A stretch of 64,000 nt of DNA from Allomuricauda sp. NBRC 101325. Lineage in GTDB: Bacteria; Bacteroidota; Bacteroidia; Flavobacteriales; Flavobacteriaceae. The stretch lies in assembly GCF_030268205.1 (NCBI RefSeq), contig NZ_BSQF01000001.1:230649-294648 (forward strand), given 5' to 3'. A program made the translations under genes and the position numbers. Under the pieces are notes generated by a model, which saw only the letters and a program-made list of their open reading frames with translations, ran no database searches and had not been told where the DNA came from. Of the stretch, positions 44,709 through 54,195 are shown one piece after another; positions within the stretch are counted from its first letter, which is position 1; each line of letters opens with the position of its first letter.

Positions 44709-46217
44709 TTAGTTCATCTCCAGCAGTTCTTCTATGTAACAACGTTCATTGGAAAGTCGGGGAATCTTATGCTGGCCACCGAGCTTATTCTTGGACTTTA
44801 ACCAGTCATGAAAAAGGTTTTTACGTGCCACATGTACCTTGGGCATATTCAAGGTAATATTGTTGTATCGCTTGGCCTCGTAGTCAGAATTCAAGGATTT
44901 TAGGGCATTATCCAATACCTCTGTAAAATAAGCCACATCTAAAGGAGGTTTTCTAAATTCAATGACCCATTCGTGACCGCCTTTTTCCTTTCCCTCCATA
45001 AAAATGGGGGCCGCAGTATAATCCATAATTTCTGCATCGGTCTTCAGGCAAATCTGTTTTAAGGCCTCTTCCGCATTTTCAATGATCAACTCCTCTCCAA
45101 ATACATTAATGTGATGTTTGGTCCGACCTGTTATTCGAATTCGATAAGGGTTTTTGGAAGTGAACCGAACCGTATCTCCAATTTTATAACGCCAAAGCCC
45201 TGCATTGGTCGTGATGACCATAGCGTAGTTGATGCCCAATTCCACATTCCACAAAGGAACTGCTTGCGACGCCTCCCCGTATGCCCCGATGGGAATAAAC
45301 TCATAAAATATCCCATAATCCAACATCAGCAAAAGGTCATTGGAATTATTGCGGTCCTGAATGGCAAAGAAACCCTCCGAAGCATTATAGGATTCATAAT
45401 AATTGAAATTCTTTCGAGGAAGCAGCTTTTTGTACTGGTTTTTATAAGGAGTAAAACTTACCCCTCCATGAAAATAGACTTCCAGATTTTCCCAAATCTC
45501 GAACAAGTGGTTTTTTCCCGTTTTTTCGAGCACTTGGTTCAATAATACCAACATCCACGAGGGAACTCCAGCCAAACTGGTCACATTTTCACGAATGCTT
45601 TCTTCTATGATGGCCTCCAATTTGGATTCCCATTCGCTCATGAGCGACACCTTATTGCTGGGTGTACTGCTATACTCCGCCCAAAGCGGCATGTTGTCAA
45701 TCAAAATGGCCGATAAGTCCCCAAAAAAGGTACCGTTGTCTTCATAAAGTTCCTTACTGCCACCCAACCGAAGACTTTTACCTGTGAACAATTGCGAATT
45801 CTCATTGTTGTTTAAATACAGACACAAAAAATCCTTGCTGGAATTATAATGGCAATCTTCCAAAGCTTCATTACTGACAGGAATAAATTTGCTCTTGGCA
45901 TTGGTGGTTCCACTGCTCTTGGCAAACCATTTAATGGTGGTGGGCCAAAATATATTTTGCTCTCCCTTTCGTGTTCGTTCGATCATTGGAGCAATATCCT
46001 CGTAACCTACAATAGGCACCCTATTCCTAAACTCTTCATACTTGGGCAGATCTTCAAAACCATACTGTTTGCCGATCAAAGTGTCCTGTGAAAAATCCAA
46101 TAACTGATGTAATACCTCATCCTGAACTTCTGAAGGGTACTTCAAAAAAAGTTCTATTTGGTGGTATCGCTTTCGCAACAACCAAGAAGCGATGGAATTG
46201 AATAATGGTATTGGCAT
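44709..46217 (-). CDS. GH3 family acyl-adenylating enzyme
   Basis: 502 residues, the bacterial branch of the GH3 (auxin-responsive promoter) family, acyl-acid-amido synthetase fold. KWFAKSSGTTNAKSKFIPVS near 95 is the ATP-binding loop, YNASEGFFAIQD near 280 the acyl-adenylate motif, and TNAGLWRYKIGDTVRF near 335 the third adenylation motif; GRTKHHINVFGEELIIE near 365 marks the hinge. In plants these conjugate hormones with amino acids; the bacterial substrate is unknown. Alone on its strand. Confidence 0.85.
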   Translation of the reverse strand: MPIPLFNSIASWLLRKRYHQIELFLKYPSEVQDEVLHQLLDFSQDTLIGKQYGFEDLPKYEEFRNRVPIVGYEDIAPMIERTRKGEQNIFWPTTIKWFAKSSGTTNAKSKFIPVSNEALEDCHYNSSKDFLCLYLNNNENSQLFTGKSLRLGGSKELYEDNGTFFGDLSAILIDNMPLWAEYSSTPSNKVSLMSEWESKLEAIIEESIRENVTSLAGVPSWMLVLLNQVLEKTGKNHLFEIWENLEVYFHGGVSFTPYKNQYKKLLPRKNFNYYESYNASEGFFAIQDRNNSNDLLLMLDYGIFYEFIPIGAYGEASQAVPLWNVELGINYAMVITTNAGLWRYKIGDTVRFTSKNPYRIRITGRTKHHINVFGEELIIENAEEALKQICLKTDAEIMDYTAAPIFMEGKEKGGHEWVIEFRKPPLDVAYFTEVLDNALKSLNSDYEAKRYNNITLNMPKVHVARKNLFHDWLKSKNKLGGQHKIPRLSNERCYIEELLEMN

Positions 46218-46314
46218 TTTAGGTATCTTTAACCAAGAAATTTAGCTAGGTATCTTAGCTAAAATAGCTTTTCTAGCTTTCATTTTCAAATAAGATCAAA
46301 ACATAAATTTCATT

Positions 46315-47115
46315 ATGCTATACGAAGGAGTCTTGCGCAAAATGCAAACCGAAAACGGTAAACCCATCCAATATTTTTTGGTTTTTGAAAACGATTTCAT
46401 CAACATGAACCAAGTGCTGGACAAGGAACTCCAAATTGATTTTATAAAATTTCAATGTTTGAACTGTGGGGAGGACAAACCCATTTACCGCCAAGGGTTT
46501 TGCAGAAACTGCTTTTTTGAAACACCAACCGCTGGCGACTGGATCATGAAGCCTGAATTGAGTACTGCTCATTTGGATAAGGAAGACCGTGATCTTGAAT
46601 TTGAAAAACGCATGCAATTGCAACCGCATATTGTGTATTTGGCGAATTCGAGCAATGTAAAAGTCGGGGTAACCCGAAAATCGCAGGTTCCTACCCGTTG
46701 GATCGATCAAGGCGCCCACGAAGCCTTGGAAATCGTGGAAGTTCCCAATCGATATTTGGCAGGAATCACCGAAGTGGCCCTAAAAGAGTTTGTGAGCGAT
46801 AAGACCAGTTGGCAAAAAATGCTCAAAAATGAAATCGAAGATGTGGATTTGTTGGAATGGCGTGAAAAATTGAAAGCCAGCATTCCCGATGAAGTAGCTG
46901 ACTATTTCTTGAAAGATAAAGAAGAAACCCATTTGGACTTCCCTGTGTTGCAATATCCAAATAAGGTGTCAAGTCTGAATTTGGACAAAACCCCAAGTTA
47001 CAAGGGTGTTCTCAAAGGTATTAAAGGTCAATACCTTATTTTTGAGGATAACACCGTATTCAATGTTCGTGGTAGTGAGGGCTATTATGTGGGCATTGAT
47101 GTAAATCCTAAATAA
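46315..47115 (+). CDS. DUF2797 domain protein
   Basis: 266 residues. A treble-clef-like zinc site is visible: C48, C51, C63, C66 (CLNCGEDKP...CRNC). VYLANSSNVKVGVTRKSQVP near 108 has a GIY-YIG-like flavour (start of a strand, then VGVT..R), followed by RWIDQGAHEALEI, so a remote nuclease-like fold is possible, but I would not assign activity. The APC permease gene starts 6 nt later, hence co-transcribed. Confidence 0.75.
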   Translation: MLYEGVLRKMQTENGKPIQYFLVFENDFINMNQVLDKELQIDFIKFQCLNCGEDKPIYRQGFCRNCFFETPTAGDWIMKPELSTAHLDKEDRDLEFEKRMQLQPHIVYLANSSNVKVGVTRKSQVPTRWIDQGAHEALEIVEVPNRYLAGITEVALKEFVSDKTSWQKMLKNEIEDVDLLEWREKLKASIPDEVADYFLKDKEETHLDFPVLQYPNKVSSLNLDKTPSYKGVLKGIKGQYLIFEDNTVFNVRGSEGYYVGIDVNPK

Positions 47116-47121
47116 AAACCC

Positions 47122-48411
47122 ATGGCCAAAAAAATTGGACTTACCGAGGCCATCTCCATTGGAATTGGAGGTATGGTGGGTGGTGGTATTTTTGCCGTTT
47201 TGGGACTTGCCGTTTCATTGGCAGCTGGCGGAACTCCTGTTGCTTTCCTTTTTGCAGGTCTTATTGCCCTGATCACATCCTATAGTTATGTAAAACTTTC
47301 CAAAACCTATCCCGATCGAGGAGGTACCGTAAAATTCATTAACCAAGGATTTGGGGAAAACATTTTTAGTGGCGGCATCAACAACCTGTTATGGGTAAGT
47401 TACATCATCATGCTGTCGCTCTATGCTTCGGCCTTTGGCTCCTATGCGCCCAATTTATTAAAGATTACCGATGGTCCATTGGATTTTCATATCTACGCTA
47501 GTGCAATCATTATTTTGGCCTCTGCCATTAATTATTACAGCATAAAAGTAGTTGGAGCCATAGAATCGTATGCGGTCATCATTAAATTGATAATTCTTAT
47601 TTCTTTTATCGGAGTTGGTATTTATGGGCTGATGGGCAATCCGAATCTGGAACAATTATCCATAGCCAATTGGGAAACACCTCTCAAACTTGTCACTGGA
47701 GGTATGGTCATTTTTGTGGCCTATGAAGGTTTTGAACTCATAGCCAATGCTGCTCCAGACATCGACCTACCTGAAAAGAATATTCCCAGGGCCTATTATA
47801 TTTCCCTCATTTTTGTGATTCTACTATACATCATCATTGCCATTGTTACAGTGGGATCTTTGCCTTTTAAAGAAATTGCTTCCGCACAGGATTATGTTTT
47901 GGCCGAAGCTGCGAAGCCGATGCTGGGTAAAATTGGCTTCTCCATTATTACGGTTGCAGCACTAATTTCCACTTTTTCAGCTATTAATGCTTCGCTCTAT
48001 GGTGGTAGTCGGGTAAGTTTTGAAATTGCGGAAGATGACGAACTGCCACATCAATTCACCTATAAATTGTGGAACCAACCCATAGGGTTGCTTATTACCG
48101 CAATTTTAACCTTGGTGCTTACCAATACCTTAAAATTGGAAAGTATTTCCACTGCCGGCAGTGTAGGTTTTCTGCTCATTTTTGCGGCGGTAAATTATGT
48201 AGGGTATAAATTGGCACCTCAAACCAAGAGCAGTAAATCGTTGCCGCTAGTTGGTTTCATTTTGTGCACGGCAGCAACCCTTGTTTTGTTGGTTCAGCAA
48301 TATAACTCAAATAAAATGGGAGTCATCGTTGCCCTATCCATTATAGCTGTTTGTTTTATAATTGAAACGTTATATAAAAAAACAGAGCGATGTAAAAAGC
48401 CACCAGAATAG
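47122..48411 (+). CDS. APC family amino-acid permease
   Basis: 429 residues with about 12 membrane helices. The first helix has the APC signature SIGIGGMVGGGIFAVLG at 11-27; VAYEGFELIANAAPDIDLPE near 198 is the conserved helix 6 to loop region. Substrate not predictable. Second gene after DUF2797; a weak terminator follows. Confidence 0.87.
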   Translation: MAKKIGLTEAISIGIGGMVGGGIFAVLGLAVSLAAGGTPVAFLFAGLIALITSYSYVKLSKTYPDRGGTVKFINQGFGENIFSGGINNLLWVSYIIMLSLYASAFGSYAPNLLKITDGPLDFHIYASAIIILASAINYYSIKVVGAIESYAVIIKLIILISFIGVGIYGLMGNPNLEQLSIANWETPLKLVTGGMVIFVAYEGFELIANAAPDIDLPEKNIPRAYYISLIFVILLYIIIAIVTVGSLPFKEIASAQDYVLAEAAKPMLGKIGFSIITVAALISTFSAINASLYGGSRVSFEIAEDDELPHQFTYKLWNQPIGLLITAILTLVLTNTLKLESISTAGSVGFLLIFAAVNYVGYKLAPQTKSSKSLPLVGFILCTAATLVLLVQQYNSNKMGVIVALSIIAVCFIIETLYKKTERCKKPPE

Positions 48412-48447
48412 CATCGCAACTAGTATAAATGTCTGATTTTTAAATAA

Positions 48448-48476
48448 AAAGAATTACTTTAAAGGAGTAATTCTTT
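48448..48476 (+). terminator. Hairpin after the APC permease gene
   Basis: AAAGAATTACT and AGTAATTCTTT with a 7-nt loop; only a short T run. Confidence 0.55.
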
Positions 48477-48565
48477 CCAGACCATGCAGTTGACCACGTT
48501 TTTAGGGAAAGCATACCAAGTTATTTACACTTGAAGTAACCAAACCCTATATAAACCAACTTCAC

Positions 48566-49900
48566 ATGAAAAAATTCCCGAATGCATTCGTCATTTTGCT
48601 TGCGGTTATCTTTTTGGCTTGGATATTCACCTACATTATTCCCCAAGGATCCTACGAACGAGTGATTGATCCAGAAACTGGTATCACTCGAGTGGTCGAT
48701 GATTCGTATCATCAAATAAGTACCGAACACCCATCGTTTTTTGACTTTATGGTTGCAATTCCAAATGGCATTGCTGGACGGGCCGAACTTATTGTACTCA
48801 TCCTTTTGATCGGCGGATGCTTTTACCTCATTGAAAAAACCGACACTTTTAATCAAGGTCTGGTGCAATTGGTTTCAGTACTAAAAGGAAAAGAAAGTCT
48901 GGCTCTTGTCATCATTGCTACCATATTTACAGCAGGAGGTGTTTCTATCGGTTTGCAGGAAGAGGTAGTTGCCATGACCCCTGTTCTGTTATTGTTTGGC
49001 AAAAGTTTGGGCTACAATACCCTTACTATGATCTTCGCCAGTTATGGTTCTTCTGTTGTGGGAAGCTCCTTTAGTCCTTCCAATCCCTTTGCGGTGATCA
49101 TTGCACAAAAAGAGGCGGCATTACCGTTGTTGTCCGGCAGCACATTGCGTATCATCGCTCTCCTTATTGCCTTTTTGGTCTGGGTGGCCTATCTGCTGTA
49201 TTATGCCAAAAACAACCGTATTGAAAAAATAGAAATGCCCACCCAAAGTGCCATGATGAGCTCACGAAGTAAACTTATCTTGGCCTTATTGGCCATTACA
49301 TTTGTGATAGTCATTTATGGCATCATTCTGTTTGATTGGGGCTTTATGCAAATGTCCGCTTGTTTTTTTGTTCTTGGAATTTCAGCAGGTCTAATTTCCA
49401 AATTTGGTTGGAACAAAACCGGGGAAACTTACATTGCTGGAATGAAAGAAATGTTGTTTGCCGCCATCATCATTGGTTTGGCCAATAGCATTTCTCTTTT
49501 ATTGAAAGATGGGATGATCATGGACACCATTGTGTTTGGACTTTTTGCCCCGTTACAAAATTTGCCACCTGCCATCTCTGGGGTAATGATGATGGTTTCC
49601 CATGTGTTTTTGCACTTCCCCGTGCCCAGTTATTCGGGTCAAGCAATATTAACGCTCCCTATTTTGGTGCCACTTTCCGATTTGATCGGATTATCACGAC
49701 AAACCTGCGTGTTGGCCTACCAATATGGCGCTGTAATGGCAGATTTTATAATGCCCACCAATGGAGCTTTGATGGCCGTTTTAGCCCTCGGTAATATATC
49801 ATACAACAAATGGTTCAAATTTGCATTGAAACCTGCTTTGCTAATGCTGTTGATTGGAGCCATTTCCATTGTAGTTGCGGTGCTTACAGGTTACAACTAA
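48566..49900 (+). CDS. YfcC family integral membrane transporter
   Basis: 444 residues, about 12 helices, ion-transporter superfamily (PF03606, once called C4-dicarboxylate anaerobic carrier). Begins FPNAFVILLAVIFLAW followed by IIPQGSYERV; internal repeats GGVSIGLQEEVVAMTP near 130 and SSFSPSNPFAVIIAQK near 171; DFIMPTNGALMAVLAL near 393. Such proteins are thought to carry carboxylates, amino acids or peptides; substrate unproven. Confidence 0.83.
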   Translation: MKKFPNAFVILLAVIFLAWIFTYIIPQGSYERVIDPETGITRVVDDSYHQISTEHPSFFDFMVAIPNGIAGRAELIVLILLIGGCFYLIEKTDTFNQGLVQLVSVLKGKESLALVIIATIFTAGGVSIGLQEEVVAMTPVLLLFGKSLGYNTLTMIFASYGSSVVGSSFSPSNPFAVIIAQKEAALPLLSGSTLRIIALLIAFLVWVAYLLYYAKNNRIEKIEMPTQSAMMSSRSKLILALLAITFVIVIYGIILFDWGFMQMSACFFVLGISAGLISKFGWNKTGETYIAGMKEMLFAAIIIGLANSISLLLKDGMIMDTIVFGLFAPLQNLPPAISGVMMMVSHVFLHFPVPSYSGQAILTLPILVPLSDLIGLSRQTCVLAYQYGAVMADFIMPTNGALMAVLALGNISYNKWFKFALKPALLMLLIGAISIVVAVLTGYN

Positions 49901-49937
49901 AAAAAGTATTTGTAAGTTTAGGTCTTGAAAACCAACC

Positions 49938-50702
49938 ATGCTCAAGTTTTTTAGAAACATCAGAAAAAAAATGCTGGCTGAAAAGAAAGTCAGCAACTAC
50001 CTATTATACGCCATTGGCGAAATTGTTTTGGTGGTAATTGGGATATTGATTGCACTTGCTATCAACAATGCCAATGAAAACAGCGTTAAAAGAGAAAAGG
50101 AACAAATCTATCTTTTGGGTCTTCAGGATGAGTTCCAAACCAGCAAACTCAAACTTGAAGAGTTGATCAAGGTCAACAAACAAAGCTATGGGGATGCGAA
50201 AAAAATCTTGGAATTTATGGAAACAGATTCCTTGCCTACCGAGTCCACCCTTTCCAATTTATTTTTGAATGCCTTTGCTTTTGACATTTCTTTTAACCCG
50301 AACAACTCACTTCTCAATGAAATGATCAATTCAGGGAGTTTAAAAGATGTAAGAAACCCCAGGTTACGGTTATTGCTTACCAATTGGGTCTCCAACATAG
50401 ATGATATCACCAAACAAGAAGTGATGCTCGATGTTGAAAGGACCAAAATCATTGATATGTTCCGAAGAGAGGAACAAAGCATTAAAACCATCTTTAATCT
50501 TACGGGTGTTTCTGGAGATCTGGGCCTGCCCAATGCTTCTGAAACTCAAAGCAACCTCTCGATTTTAAGTTCAACGGAATTTGAGAACAATTTGCTCATC
50601 TTCATTCTCACAAGTATGAGTACAGAAACCACACATTACACACCACTAATGCAAAGCATGGATGTAATTTTGGAAACCATTGTGGGAGAAATAAAGGAAT
50701 AA
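49938..50702 (+). CDS. DUF6090 family membrane protein
   Basis: 254 residues. Family N-terminus FFRNIRKKMLAEKKVSNYLL, then one membrane helix IVLVVIGILIALAINNANE at about 30-48, then a long helical extracytoplasmic part. Bacteroidota-only family of unknown role, often in several copies per genome. Lies 37 nt after the YfcC gene, possibly co-transcribed. Confidence 0.78.
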   Translation: MLKFFRNIRKKMLAEKKVSNYLLYAIGEIVLVVIGILIALAINNANENSVKREKEQIYLLGLQDEFQTSKLKLEELIKVNKQSYGDAKKILEFMETDSLPTESTLSNLFLNAFAFDISFNPNNSLLNEMINSGSLKDVRNPRLRLLLTNWVSNIDDITKQEVMLDVERTKIIDMFRREEQSIKTIFNLTGVSGDLGLPNASETQSNLSILSSTEFENNLLIFILTSMSTETTHYTPLMQSMDVILETIVGEIKE

Positions 50703-50703
50703 A

Positions 50704-50728
50704 AAAGGGCGATTTTAAATCGCCCTTT
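50704..50728. terminator. Bidirectional terminator between DUF6090 and AsmA genes
   Basis: AAAGGGCGATTT and AAATCGCCCTTT; symmetrical with T-rich tails. Confidence 0.83.
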
Positions 50729-50733
50729 CGTTT

Positions 50734-53448
50734 TTAGTTTACGGTATCCTTTTTCTTTTTACCGAGCAGTCCGCCTAAAATGGATTTGGCTGCATCTTCC
50801 ACCTTATCCTCTTTCTTTGTAGTAGTAGTAGCGGTAGAATCAGTGGTTTTGGTCTTATCACCTCCCAACAAATTACCGATGGTCTCCCCTACACTGGATT
50901 TGGTAGCTGTGGAATCCTTGGAATTTTTATTGAGTGCGTCGGACAATAATTTACTGGCAGATTCTTTTCCTTGGTTCACCAATTTCTGTTTTTGAACCTC
51001 GACCAATTGGGTGGTCAATGTCTTTACGCCAGAAGTTAAATCGGTGGTCACAGTCGGATTGGTAAAACTTCCTCCTATGTTCGCCGTAACGGGAATGGTC
51101 ATTTCCTTTAAGCTGTCATCGTTCAATTTGGCAATTAAATTGTTCACTTCGGCACCCATATATTTAGCGGGTACATCCAAAGTAGCGGTGTATTGCATTT
51201 GCTTATCGAACGAGTGGCTTCCATCCACATTGATGGCAATATCCTTATATTTTAAAGTGAAAGGCTTCACTTTTACGGTACCATTATCAAAACTCAAAGC
51301 GGTTTTCAATCCATCCAAGTTGATTTCCTTGGTGTTCAAAAAGTTCAACTTGCTATCCAAAGAAGACACCAATGGTGCTTTTTGGGTATCGATGGTTGGA
51401 GACAACAGCTCGGCCAATAAATTCCCTGAAATGGTCGCCAAATTTGGTGTAAAATCCTCATTCAAATTACCCGATAAATTAATATCAGAATTCAATTTCC
51501 CTTGAAGGGCAGCCGCCAAAGGCGTTAAGGTTTTCAACAAATCCAATCCTGCGAAAGATTCCCCGATATTGAAATTGCTCATCCCCAAATCCACATCAAA
51601 AGTGGAGCTTTCCCCTTTGGTGGACACCGATCCTTTTAAGCCAAGCGTTCCGCCAAATAAGTCAGAGGTCAAATTCTGAATGGTGGCCGTTTCATCTTTG
51701 ATGGTCATGGTACCCTTAACATTTTTCAGCTTCAGGTTATCATAGATCACGGTATTTGCCGCAGCTTCCAAAGTACAATCCAAGAATGATGGAATTTTGA
51801 TGCGTTCATCGCCCGTGCTAGAAATGGTTCCCTCTTCCTGCGAAGTTTCACCACTTTCCCCAGCTTCGGTATCCTCCATCATAAAATCGTTCAAAGCAAA
51901 TTGGTTCGAACTCAATTTAAAGTTCCCTTGAATGTTCTCGTCATTGAACATAAATCCAAGCAAGTTGGTCAAGGTTCCACTGGCATTAAAATCAGTGCTT
52001 CCTGTTTTCCCCTCAAAAGAATTCAAGGCCACAGTTTGCGGATTGAATGTCATGGCCGCTTTGGTGATAGCTACAGGATATTTCAGTTCTGGGGAAGCAT
52101 ATTCAAACCCAGTCAACTCAAAATTACCGCTCATTTTGGTGTTTTGGTATTGGTGTTTCTCCAAAGAGGCCATATCAAAACTAGTCGTGGCATCGGCGTT
52201 CAAAATGCCTTTTAGGTTGTACTCATCTGGCACTGGATACGCTTTGGAAATATTGGCCAAATTCACACGGCCATCCATATGGGCGTTCACTTTGGTGTTG
52301 CCCATCAACTCCCTGATCTTTGCATTCAGGTTGAACTTATCTTGATCAATGGTAAAAGAAAGCCTGTTGATGTTCACATAAGTATCCTCAACAATTCCAG
52401 TTTCGTTATTGATTTCGGTATCGATAAACACATTACTCACCGATTTTGGCAGATCTGGATATTTGAAAGAGGCATTGTCCGAATTGATCTTGATGTTGAA
52501 CGCAGGAATATGCTCCTCATCCACAATACCTTTAAATGCACCGTTTACTTCAAAATTACCCGTGGTCTGCACGGTTTCAATATTGGAAGCATAGGCTTCT
52601 GGAATCACGGCCAAAAAGTTTTTAAAATCGGACGATGGCGTTTTAAAAGTAATATCCACTTCTTGGTTGTCATCGTTCAACTTTACAAATCCGTCAAAAA
52701 CCAAGGCCAATTGATTTACCATGGCTTTGTTGTCCAAAAAGGTGTACTTACTTTCGGCCAAATCAATACCGATCAGGGCATCCAAATTGATTTTATTGTT
52801 GTTCAAATATTTGGAACCATCCATTTCAAAAGAGACCAATGCCTCGGTCAAGGTTTTGAGTTCAGATTTTTCCAAGGAAAGGTCACCAGAGCCCGAATGG
52901 TTCATATCGGTAATGGCCAATTTCATTCCACTGGCCAGATCTTCGTAAATAATATCGGTGTTGGTAATAGAATACGAATCCATTTCCAAGGTAAAATTAC
53001 CACCAGATTCGTCTGTTGATGTTTCTGCAGGTGTACCCTCACTCTCTTTAGCGATATCGTAGTTGGCATTCCCCTCCTCATCTGCCTTGATGTGGATTTT
53101 TGCGCCATCAATATTGAAGGTTTTGATCACCAAGGGTTCATCGGCAGCTTTGAAAAACTCTTTGATGGACATGGCCAATTCTATTTCACCTGCTGAAAAC
53201 AGGGTATCTCCCTCAAAAGGAGCCTTGTTTACCAAGGATAATTTGGAAAGTTCCACATTGGCATACGGAAAGCTTTTGAGCAAGCTTAAACTTGCATCTT
53301 CAAAATCGAGCGTAGCATTGATGTTCTCATTGACCTTCTCCTTTATCAAGCCTTCAATTTTACCTCGAAGGAAGATGGGAAGTACAATGATCAGAACAAG
53401 TAGGACAAGTAGGGTTATACTGGTAATCTTCAGGATTTTTTTCTTCAT
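50734..53448 (-). CDS. AsmA family protein
   Basis: 904 residues: one N-terminal membrane helix (ITSITLLVLLVLIIVLPIFL at 9-28), followed by a long beta-rich repeat region of the AsmA/TamB/YhdP type (lipid-transfer bridge fold), ending in a low-complexity Lys/Thr/Asp tail (TTTTKKEDKVEDA). AsmA-like proteins shape outer-membrane lipid or protein insertion. It is the last gene after sppA and yhhQ on this strand, 36 nt after yhhQ. Confidence 0.83.
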   Translation of the reverse strand: MKKKILKITSITLLVLLVLIIVLPIFLRGKIEGLIKEKVNENINATLDFEDASLSLLKSFPYANVELSKLSLVNKAPFEGDTLFSAGEIELAMSIKEFFKAADEPLVIKTFNIDGAKIHIKADEEGNANYDIAKESEGTPAETSTDESGGNFTLEMDSYSITNTDIIYEDLASGMKLAITDMNHSGSGDLSLEKSELKTLTEALVSFEMDGSKYLNNNKINLDALIGIDLAESKYTFLDNKAMVNQLALVFDGFVKLNDDNQEVDITFKTPSSDFKNFLAVIPEAYASNIETVQTTGNFEVNGAFKGIVDEEHIPAFNIKINSDNASFKYPDLPKSVSNVFIDTEINNETGIVEDTYVNINRLSFTIDQDKFNLNAKIRELMGNTKVNAHMDGRVNLANISKAYPVPDEYNLKGILNADATTSFDMASLEKHQYQNTKMSGNFELTGFEYASPELKYPVAITKAAMTFNPQTVALNSFEGKTGSTDFNASGTLTNLLGFMFNDENIQGNFKLSSNQFALNDFMMEDTEAGESGETSQEEGTISSTGDERIKIPSFLDCTLEAAANTVIYDNLKLKNVKGTMTIKDETATIQNLTSDLFGGTLGLKGSVSTKGESSTFDVDLGMSNFNIGESFAGLDLLKTLTPLAAALQGKLNSDINLSGNLNEDFTPNLATISGNLLAELLSPTIDTQKAPLVSSLDSKLNFLNTKEINLDGLKTALSFDNGTVKVKPFTLKYKDIAINVDGSHSFDKQMQYTATLDVPAKYMGAEVNNLIAKLNDDSLKEMTIPVTANIGGSFTNPTVTTDLTSGVKTLTTQLVEVQKQKLVNQGKESASKLLSDALNKNSKDSTATKSSVGETIGNLLGGDKTKTTDSTATTTTKKEDKVEDAAKSILGGLLGKKKKDTVN

Positions 53449-53484
53449 ACTTTAATGTTTTACAACAAATTAAAGGAGAAGTTG

Positions 53485-54192
53485 TTAATCCAATGAAATT
53501 TCTTCCCCTATTTTTAAGTTAAATCTTTTCCGCATTAGATAAACGAAAAAGTACAACAGTGGCGTATCCAAAAGGGCAATAATCATTTTAAAAACTACAC
53601 CACTGATCAAAAGTCCATAAAATTTATCCCAAGGGAGTACCCCAAAAAGACAGAGCAATGTGATAACGGTAAGAGTATCAATAAATTGAGATGAAAAGGT
53701 TGAGAAATTATTCCGCAGCCAGAGCATTCTACCCTCAGTTACCCGTTTCCAATAATGATAAATGGTAATATCAATATACTGGGCCGCCAAATAGGCCAAC
53801 ATTGAAGCCAAAACACCTAAAGGTGACAACCCGAAAACTTTGGTAAAGGTTTCATCTCCTACGGGTGAAGAGGGAATGGCGGTTGAATAGTTGGCAATCA
53901 AAATAATCCCCATGGAGAAAAAGGAAGCAAAGATTCCTGCCGTTACCACTTGATTGGCCTTTTTTTGACCAAAAATCTCTGAAACCAAATCCGTGATCAA
54001 AAAAGTAATGGGATAGGGTAAAATACCTACTGAAAGCTCGAACAAGGGTGCCCCAAAAACAGTGACATCCCCAAACGGGCTCCACGAGAAAAACTTTTGA
54101 AATATGAGATTGGACACCACCAAGGAAGTGATGAACAGGGCTCCTAGGTACAGATATATCGAAAAGGCAAGTTTCTTGTCTTTTGGCGTCAT
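53485..54192 (-). CDS. Queuosine precursor transporter (YhhQ/VUT family)
   Basis: 235 residues with six membrane helices; PITFLITDLVSEIFGQKKAN near 57 is the family motif. Imports preQ0/preQ1-type precursors for the queuosine tRNA modification in E. coli. Starts 3 nt after the stop of sppA, so coupled to it. Confidence 0.85.
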   Translation of the reverse strand: MTPKDKKLAFSIYLYLGALFITSLVVSNLIFQKFFSWSPFGDVTVFGAPLFELSVGILPYPITFLITDLVSEIFGQKKANQVVTAGIFASFFSMGIILIANYSTAIPSSPVGDETFTKVFGLSPLGVLASMLAYLAAQYIDITIYHYWKRVTEGRMLWLRNNFSTFSSQFIDTLTVITLLCLFGVLPWDKFYGLLISGVVFKMIIALLDTPLLYFFVYLMRKRFNLKIGEEISLD

Positions 54193-54195
54193 CCT

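Noticed and set aside
46218-46314. TAGCTA-rich repeats between the GH3 and DUF2797 genes
   Set aside because: Short, imperfect and AT-rich; no consistent pairing beyond chance.
46315-47115. DUF2797 protein as a second GIY-YIG nuclease
   Set aside because: Only a vague similarity in the VYLANSSNVKVGVT stretch; the catalytic arginine and glutamate pattern is not convincing by eye.
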